64,000 bases of DNA from Morchella semilibera (lineage: Eukaryota; Ascomycota; Pezizomycetes; Pezizales; Morchellaceae), in the NCBI GenBank assembly GCA_009192285.1, contig WBVU01000015.1:930001-994000 (forward strand). Direction: 5' to 3'. This document shows, one piece after another, positions 57,101 to 64,000 of this stretch. Each line of letters opens with the position of its first letter. Position 1 is the stretch's first letter. Both the position numbers and the translations under genes were made by a program. The notes under the pieces were generated by a model. That model made no database searches and was not told the origin of the DNA. It saw nothing but the letters and a program-made list of their open reading frames with translations.

Positions 57101-58603
57101 AGAGTATACGAGATGCTATCTACATCCACGACTGAGATTCAAGGGTATAAGGTTAAACCAATGACATCACAATACGCGCTAAGCACAGACGGACACCTGT
57201 TCTTTGTGGACCCAAAGAGCGACAAATTCAGGATAGTAGTAGCAGGAAAACCCCTGCAGACTCAAGCTTTAGAACTAGCTCATGCAGGGCACCAAGAATA
57301 TGCAAGAACATACGATAACCTGAGGACCCTTTTTTACTGGAAAAAAATGGGAATGCATACTAAAACATACGTGGATCACTGCCCAGATTGCCTACGGAAC
57401 AAGCCAAAAAACCACAAGCCCTACGGACACTTGCAGCCAATCACCTCACCATCCGAACCACTCAATACCCTCATGCTAGATCTAATCACCGATCTACCTC
57501 CATGCGCTTATAAGACCTTGGGCAGAGATCACGACTCAAAAGGGGAGTTATTCGATTCCATCATGACCATAACAGACAAGTTCTCTAAGGCGGTCAAATT
57601 CGCAGAAGGCCGCAAGGATTGGGAAGCGTCAGCGTGGGCAGACAAGTTCCACGATAAAGTGATATCCCAGTGGGGCTATCCAAAGACGCTAATCACAGAT
57701 CAGGATAAACGTTTTATCGGTAAGTTTTGGAAACAGCTATTTAGCCGCGCGGGGATGCGCTTAATTTCTACAAGCCCCTGGCACCCAGCCGGGGATGGCC
57801 AATCAGAACGAACCAACCAAACGCTGGAGATTACCCTCCGCTTTTACGTGGACGGGAAACAGGAAAATTGGGTTCACCACCTCCCCGAAATAGAAGGAGT
57901 CTTTAATAATAGCAAATCCGCCTCCACAGGATACACTCCCAACGAGATTCTCTACGGACTTAAGCTTAGAACAGCACTCGACCTAGCGAACCCCGCACAC
58001 AACCAAGACCCCAGTATCACAGCAGCGGAATCACGAGAGGTAATACGGAGAGACGCGGAAGACGCCATAGCAATCGCTCAGAAACAGATGGCAAGACAGC
58101 ACAATGAGAACCACGAAGAACCTGATTTCTCATCCGGGTACACCTTCATATCTTTGAAAAAAGGGTATACACTTCCATCTATCAAGAAGAAGAAGTTAGC
58201 ACTCCAAAGGATGGGACCTTACCGAATACTGGAGTCTGTAGGAAAAGGCAGAGCGCTCAGACTCGCACTACCTCCGAATAGCAAGATCAGCAACGTGATA
58301 TCTATCACCAACCTCGAACCCGCCCCTAAACCAGACCAAGATCCCTATTCACGCACCTACAAAGAAGTAGATTACCAGGCTCCAGTATCAGGGAACGCCG
58401 ACGACCCAAACGCTGAATGGGAAATAGAGAAACTAGTAGGGCACAGAAGCTACGGAAGATGGAAGAAAAGGCAGTACTTGATCAGGTGGAAGGGCTGGGG
58501 AATAGAATTCGACGAATGGCGCACTCCCGATAACCTCCCCAACGCCAAAGAGTTGATCCAAGACTACGAAAAGGAGATCGCGAATAAGGAGCTTGGACGG
58601 TGA
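54185..58603 (+). pseudogene. Pol of the gypsy chromovirus with three further nonsense codons
   Basis: Same frame as gag. It opens with a C2H2 finger (CGKCSVEFKSKNALFRHLKE, C-x2-C-x12-H-x5-H, about 54242-54315), then protease (VADTGIGNSAIDAEFL), reverse transcriptase (VIDMRMLNELVPGDAYPLPR, NFISALDITSAFYQHMIHP), with FVND instead of the usual F-x-DD catalytic pair (Asn codon 56015-56017). RNase H is cut by TAG at 56543, TAA at 56618 and TAA at 56804. From 56873 the frame is open to 58603: integrase zinc domain (HAGHQEYA ... DHCPDCLRNK), core residues in LITDQDKRFIGKFW and SERTNQTLEITL, and a chromodomain (EWEIEKLVGHRSYGRWKKRQ, YLIRWKGWGIEFDEW). Confidence 0.88.
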
Positions 58604-58734
58604 GAAAGGAGAAGGAGATTAGGAAGGACAGAAGAAACTGAACTATTGATTGAATGATTGTTTTGCTATACGTGTGCGATCGACGATTGAGCTATTGCGT
58701 AACGAGGACGTTACTATCTTATGTAAGGGGCAAC

Positions 58735-58927
58735 TGTTAATGCCGAATTAGCTGTATTTGATAACTCAGGCGGTATAGCGCTCGATAGGCAGAAGGGTGT
58801 TGTGGCCACACCCGCGTGCGGCCACATATGCCCGTTGGAGATAGATAAAGGCCCTCGAGGCTTCATGAATAGAACATTATCTGACGCATCATAAACAAAT
58901 TACAGTCTATAAAATATCCGCACAGCA
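58735..58927 (+). repeat. 3' LTR
   Basis: 193 bp, TGTTAATGCC to CGCACAGCA, followed by target duplication CGCAC (58928-58932). Confidence 0.88.
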
Positions 58928-59826
58928 CGCACCAATGTTGAAAGAGAAGATGCCAACTACTGTGTCTCTGAGGACTCTAGCAACTTAGTGTGAGTTTAGA
59001 AGGCCTGAGGGGCGTTGATTGAAGCTTAGAAGGCCTGAGAAGCAGTTTGATGTTGACTGCAGTTGTTTTTTGTTTTTCAGAGATGCAATTGCAATTTTGC
59101 CTGTTTGGGAATGTATGGTTGCCTATTTGGGTATCGTGTTATCTTATTTAGGTTAGTTGTAGAATTGATTTTGTTTTAGCGAACCGTCCGGAAGGCTTCT
59201 CACCAAAAACCTCTAATTGCCGAGAAAAAGCAAAGGTGATATGGTGTGAATCAAACTATATATCATGATAGTGGAGATGAGAGCCTTCATGAAGGCTCTT
59301 CCCGCCTTAAAAACCACCATCATGGCTTCGCAGAGAGCAAAAATCAATAAGCGTGGCGTTGAGCAAGGGCATGGCATGCAAGTCCCGATCTCCTCCTCCA
59401 TTAATAAACGTCTAAGGGGGGCGACGAGTGTTTCGAGTGCTGTTAGCAGTAGGAATTCCAGTACTACAGAACCAGAAACTGACCCCAATTACTATGGCTC
59501 CCCAAACCCTCCAGAAAGGTTTCCGGAGGGGGCAATACGCATACATACGCAACCCCACCTCAGGAACTGATTTTTGAAAATAACTCAACAACCAACAGAG
59601 ATATCATCAAACCGACTTCAGATCCATCATCTCCATCTCAACTTGCACCTAATCACCAACTCCTGAAATCACAGCTCTTCTTTTGCAGAAGTTGCTGTGA
59701 ATTTCCGCTTTTTTTTCTGCTATTTTTTACCCCACCTTGCTGCCAAGCCAGCCTCAAACAAAAACTCTGCCAAGCCGCCCTCACCCATCCCACTCAATTC
59801 CTGGCGCCACAGCCACTAGCTTCAAC
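58928..59826. other. Continuation of the sequence split by the chromovirus
   Basis: The minus-strand frame at 50,885-51,008 continues here without shift once the retrotransposon and one CGCAC are removed (to about 58,985). Further on, the GAGCCTTC motif recurs as a perfect 18-bp palindrome (59281-59298). A 101-codon plus frame (59265-59570) has no known motif. Confidence 0.5.
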
Positions 59827-62800
59827 ATGTCTGAAGGGGTTGAGCAATCCCTGCCAGGCATGCCGTCATCCCCTCCCCCTGCACAGTCAGAAGACAGGGA
59901 TATGGGAGTTAGAGATGGCTATAGCATAGCCATGGACAGAAAGGACCTGAGGACCATATGGGAGATCCGTTAGCAGTGATCCCCTAGCCCTCTAATGGCC
60001 AACAACACAGAATTATACCAACTAAAAGGAGTATTATTTCAAATCAATGAAAATATTTCTGGGAAAAAGGGACAGGCTCTTACCAGACGTTCTGGTCCAG
60101 CCTATTTTCCTTTGATCCTCCAAACTACATCATATCAACGACTATGGGATTTGCGTTCAGACTCTCACCATGCAGAATACTGAAATCAAAGAACAGAATA
60201 CGGAAATACATGAGAACAAAATCAACATGCTCATAAACTCCCAGATTCAAGCATTGCGAGACCCTTGTTAATTCAGTCCTTTGCCGCACAAACCAAAACA
60301 AAACAATGAATGAAAAGCAGATTCGAATGCAATGGCTAGATCTATGAAAGCTTCAGCAATACAGAAAATATACAACATCATCAAGCCCGGAACGCCCACA
60401 TCCAGCCCCGGGCAAACTCCAAAACCTCACTCAGCCAAAGAGAGTTCAAGGAAGCAACCAGTCCATCGAATGAGCATGTTCAAACCCGTTTTCAGCTACA
60501 GGAGAAACAGAAGGATCACTTGGGCAACTGTGACTAGGAAGGGAAACTGGCAACAGGCCCAAATGCTCAAGACACCACTTCCACCAAAACTCCCCAGTTA
60601 CTAAAAAACTATTATTGTGACAGATTCAACACCCTCAAGGATGGGGCAACTCAACCTTGTTTCCAGCTCAGAAACACCATGCAACAGGGATCTCACTATT
60701 AGCCAAAAGGGCAGATCAAGCCTATTCAAATAGGCCGGAGCAAAGTTGGTATCAGAGGGGGGAATCTTATCTCTTCAGCAAAAAGGAGCATTCACTGAGA
60801 CTCAATTCGCTAGATTATAAACGAACATGAAACAAGCTATTTGGAAGAAGGTTTGCATCCCAGTGTTCTCCACGCGATGGCAAGAGACATCTCTCAAGCT
60901 TGCAGTACACGGGCATCAATCTTGGAACACTATCCCTGACAACGCCTCAGGGATGGAGGACCTGAGAAGCCCGAAATTCCACGAACTTCAATACCCCGGA
61001 GTAACCTCTAGCTACCACACCTAGATATATGACACACCCCCCGAAAAATAGAGAGTAGGGAAAATCTCACCAAGCTCCAAGTTATGATTGCCGTCAGCAA
61101 CAAGATCATCATAAACCAATGCCATGCTCTCCTAGGGGGATATCGAATCCTTCGTGACAAGTACACAGAGCCACTGTAAGTTACGCAATACATCAAGACC
61201 AACAGACCAATGCAAGAACTGTAACAGAATTGGACCACAAACTGGCGCAGAGATGCGCAACCCAAGGACAGCCCTGTTTGTGCTCTATCTGTGCTGCCGG
61301 ACATACCAGTCAAAACCATCTCTGCCCTCAATGCAAGGTTCAGAGCAAAAGCTGTCCTCACTTCCCACCAAAATGCGCCAATTGCGAAGGACAACACCCA
61401 GCCTATGATCCTTCATGCCCTGTCAGAAACTCTATCATCCAAAGCTCAACAACCGAAGACAATTGAACAGGGAGATTTGCTATGATGGCGGACACAACCC
61501 TAATCCTCCACAGAGTGCGAATTATTCAACCCATTAATTGCGCCAAAAGATCACAAAACTGATTGATTGGATTGCTGCACCTCAGTCTTACTGAGACAGC
61601 AGACATAGTTATAATTCAGGAACCTTTTGTTATGCTGGCGTATTTGACAGGTCTTCCCTTGGAACACTCAATATCACACCCCTCTTTTCAATACCTCTCA
61701 GTTTATCATTCCCACATCAGATCGACCACCAAGAACATCACCTTCACCATCACGACACCAACCTTCATCCCACCTCATCATTCAACCCTAAACCAGATAT
61801 CTGTCAACGATCCAGACTTTACAAGCAAATAGAGATATCAACCCCCTCAATACCCGCCCTAGACCCTCATATCATTTAACAGTTATTATAGAAATGAGAG
61901 AGCTCCACCTGAGAGAACACAGCAATGAACCTCTCACTGGTTTGGAGAGAGTATTTGCGTTAATTATTCAAACTCCCTACAAGAACAATTAAGCCTAGAG
62001 ACCTCAACTCGCATTCATCCATGGTGGAACTCAGCAAACCCGTACACCCAAACGCCATCTGAAGCATGTTCAAAACTCCTGGAATAACTTGGAAACTTCA
62101 CTCTCAATCAACGAACCAAGACATTCTTCCAAACCTACCACTATAGAAACTGGCACCTTGGCACCTCAGTTCTAGAACTTAGCTTTTGCATCCTACAGCG
62201 GGTCAACACACCTACTTCAATTGGGCTATTTGCATGAAGAAGCCTAGCAACAGGTATTCAGATCATTTGAAAGTAATTCGATTTGATCTTTGGTTGTTAT
62301 CTGATTTTCAATTGATATCTCCAGTTTAACACATCCCCCTCACAAAACACTGAACGGTTCAACTGGGATAAAGCAGCATTGGGAAATCCCTTTCAACAAA
62401 ACGCTTAGAGATCTCTCCCTAACTCAGCCTTTCGATGGAATTTCCTTCATTCTTCATCAAATGATACCACAAACCTTAGAAGCAGGAGCTACCTAACTTC
62501 TGAACTCATAACCACAGCAGCTGAACGTAATGTTCCTATCAGGAAATCTTCTCCTCGATCTAAACCATGGTGGAGTGGGGAGATCACAGAACATAGACGG
62601 CATATGAAGAGTGCTTTAAGAGAATGGAAGTTGGAAAGGTCTCCAATGATGCATCAAAGATTCAGTCGCACAGATCAGAATACTTCAAATGCAATCAGGA
62701 GAGCTAAAGAGTTTCCTCCATTGGAACAGCTTCTCCTTTGAGATACCACATCAAGAATATGCACTATGTATCCTATCTCTATACTACCGACGAGCAGACG

Positions 62801-64000
62801 TACCTACCTCGATATATCTGTCTGACAACTGGAGAAATTCCGCCCCCACATTTGAGAAAAAGCCCAATCTATACAGAGCGCTCTCCTCTCCCACTCCCCC
62901 CTATCTCACCTCAAAGGGAATTCCAAAACGCAGGGAGACAGAAATACCATGGAAGGACCGACGGATGATGAAATCAAGAGGGCGATTATGACTTCATCTC
63001 CCAATAAAGCTCCAGGGCCAGATGGGATCAACTTCAAATGCATTCAAACAAGCCATTACCTATCGATAACCTCACCCACTTCCAACTCATTTTAAAAGCA
63101 AATATGACCGCTGGCTTATCAACCCACAACATTTGGAGAAGAAGCACCGTTGTTATTTATAAAAAAGCCCAACAAAACCCAGACCTATTCCGATCCCAAA
63201 AAGCATATAGCCCAGTCTTCCCTTTGCCTTAATGCCCTTAGGCAAAGGTACCTGGAAAAGATTAATGGCCCAAGACTTGCATTTACACCTAGCGGAGAGA
63301 TACAATCTACTGCCCTACCACTGGCAGCATTGGAGGAAGTACCAAAGAGATCCGCTGTGGATGCCTGTATGCTGGTCGTAGGCAAGCCATGAGTGGATGA
63401 AGCCGAAGAGAAAAGGAAAGGTCGTTTCAGGCACTTGTTTATGGATGTCAAAGGGGCATTTGAACAATGATATCCAAGGAACAGAACTCATACATGCAGC
63501 GAAGAAAAAACGCCTACCCGCTCAAATAGTCAGCATGGATAGACACCTCCTAAGCAACAGGGAAAGCTTGCTAGCCTTTGATGGGGACAACAGAAAACCC
63601 TATGTCAATGATAGCAAACCAGGAATTCCACAGGGAAGCCCAACATCACCGATTCTTTTTCTTCTTTACTTATTCACACTCTTCGATATCTTTCAACGCC
63701 ACTTTCCTACATCAACAAAATACCAAGCTATATTGATGATTATTGGCATGATTAATGGTTGGGGAAAGATAGAGCTCGAACTGCAGACACTTGAAGAATG
63801 GCACAGCTAGCTGTCACCATGGTGGTGAAGCCAATGCTTGGCATTCGACAAACCCCAAACAGAACTACTTCACTTTCCACCCAACCAAAACCACTACCAA
63901 ACAACTACGGATACAGCCAAAAGGTCAGAATGCCTGAATAGTACTCTGGCTGAGGCTAGCCGATACACTGAGATGGTTGGGTGTTTTGGTTTGATAGAAA
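59827..64000 (+). mobile_element. Decayed LINE (Tad1-like non-LTR retrotransposon), running off the window
   Basis: Plus-strand fragments in LINE order, broken by many stops and frame shifts. ORF1-like pieces at 59827-60604 and 60826-61024; zinc knuckles of the LINE Gag type at 61200-61440 (CKNCNRIG, and CANCEGQHPAYDPSCP); endonuclease start near 61,563 (LTETADIVIIQEPFV); linker WWSGEITEHRRHMKSALREW near 62,571; reverse transcriptase from about 62,990 (NKAPGPDGINFKCI, LFMDVKGAFE, then GIPQGSPTSPILFLLYLFTL near 63,630). It is inactive; the family call rests on motif order. Confidence 0.75.

Larger units (their letters stand above)
51009..58927 (+). mobile_element. Structurally complete Ty3/gypsy chromovirus, 7.9 kb
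   Basis: LTRs 51009-51200 and 58735-58927 (TGTTA...CACAGCA) differ by three substitutions and one indel. The target duplication is CGCAC (51004-51008 and 58928-58932). After the 5' LTR, TGGTAGCA at 51203 fits a primer-binding site for initiator-type tRNA-Met; AAGGGG near 58727 may be the polypurine tract. It codes, on the plus strand, for an extra upstream frame, Gag, and Pol with a C-terminal chromodomain. Gag and Pol are in one reading frame, cut by four stop codons. It is the youngest full insertion here, but inactive as it stands. Confidence 0.9.

Noticed and set aside
1-64000. CRISPR array, operons, rRNA or recognisable tRNA genes
   Set aside because: Eukaryotic gene structure throughout; no regularly spaced repeats, and no cloverleaf-compatible sequence found by eye. 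A tRNA scan would be decisive.

Overview
The window is nuclear DNA of a filamentous ascomycete. Evidence: intron-rich genes with short introns (about 48-152 bp; GT, a CTAAC-type branch point, AG), a DIM-2/Masc2-type DNA methyltransferase, Hpc2, Bsd2, Mam33, Ubp2 and fungal nucleoporins, and a load of Ty3/gypsy chromoviruses, a Plavaka-like DNA transposon and a LINE. The transposon-rich, gene-sparse layout together with a DIM-2/Masc2 enzyme suggests a Pezizomycete, perhaps truffle-like; that placement is inference.

Gene-bearing half (1-34,400): 3' part of a DIM-2-like cytosine-5 methyltransferase (+), SURF6/Rrp14-like nucleolar protein (-), protein-L-isoaspartate O-methyltransferase (-), Bsd2-type Rsp5 adaptor (-), Hpc2/ubinuclein (+), Ubp2-type ubiquitin hydrolase (+), a conserved Gln/Pro-rich fungal protein of unknown role (-), a 6.3-kb gene-free stretch, then a CCCH/FG nucleoporin of the Nup42/Amo1 type (-) divergent from an ELYS-domain protein (+), and Mam33 (-). 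Exon-intron structures were rebuilt by hand; in most genes the exons sum to an intact frame of family-typical length. Three places in conserved genes need a one-base correction or do not join.

Transposon half (35,300-64,000): a gypsy chromovirus (35,307-41,480, minus) with a degraded integrase start and a nested solo LTR; broken LTR copies; three copies of a 0.7-0.95 kb repeat with a shared reading frame; a decayed Plavaka-like transposase with a divergent unknown accessory frame; a structurally complete gypsy chromovirus (51,009-58,927, plus; matching LTRs, 5-bp target duplication) that split an older minus-strand reading frame; and a decayed LINE running off the end.

Themes: (1) a DNA methyltransferase gene lies beside transposons whose frames are cut mostly by TAA/TAG where Gln would fit, as expected of C-to-T mutation at CpA; (2) two Rsp5-network proteins (Bsd2, Ubp2), both with PY motifs, lie within 10 kb; (3) two nuclear-pore genes share a divergent promoter; (4) the palindrome TACATGTA is strongly enriched in the non-coding DNA of the gene half only.
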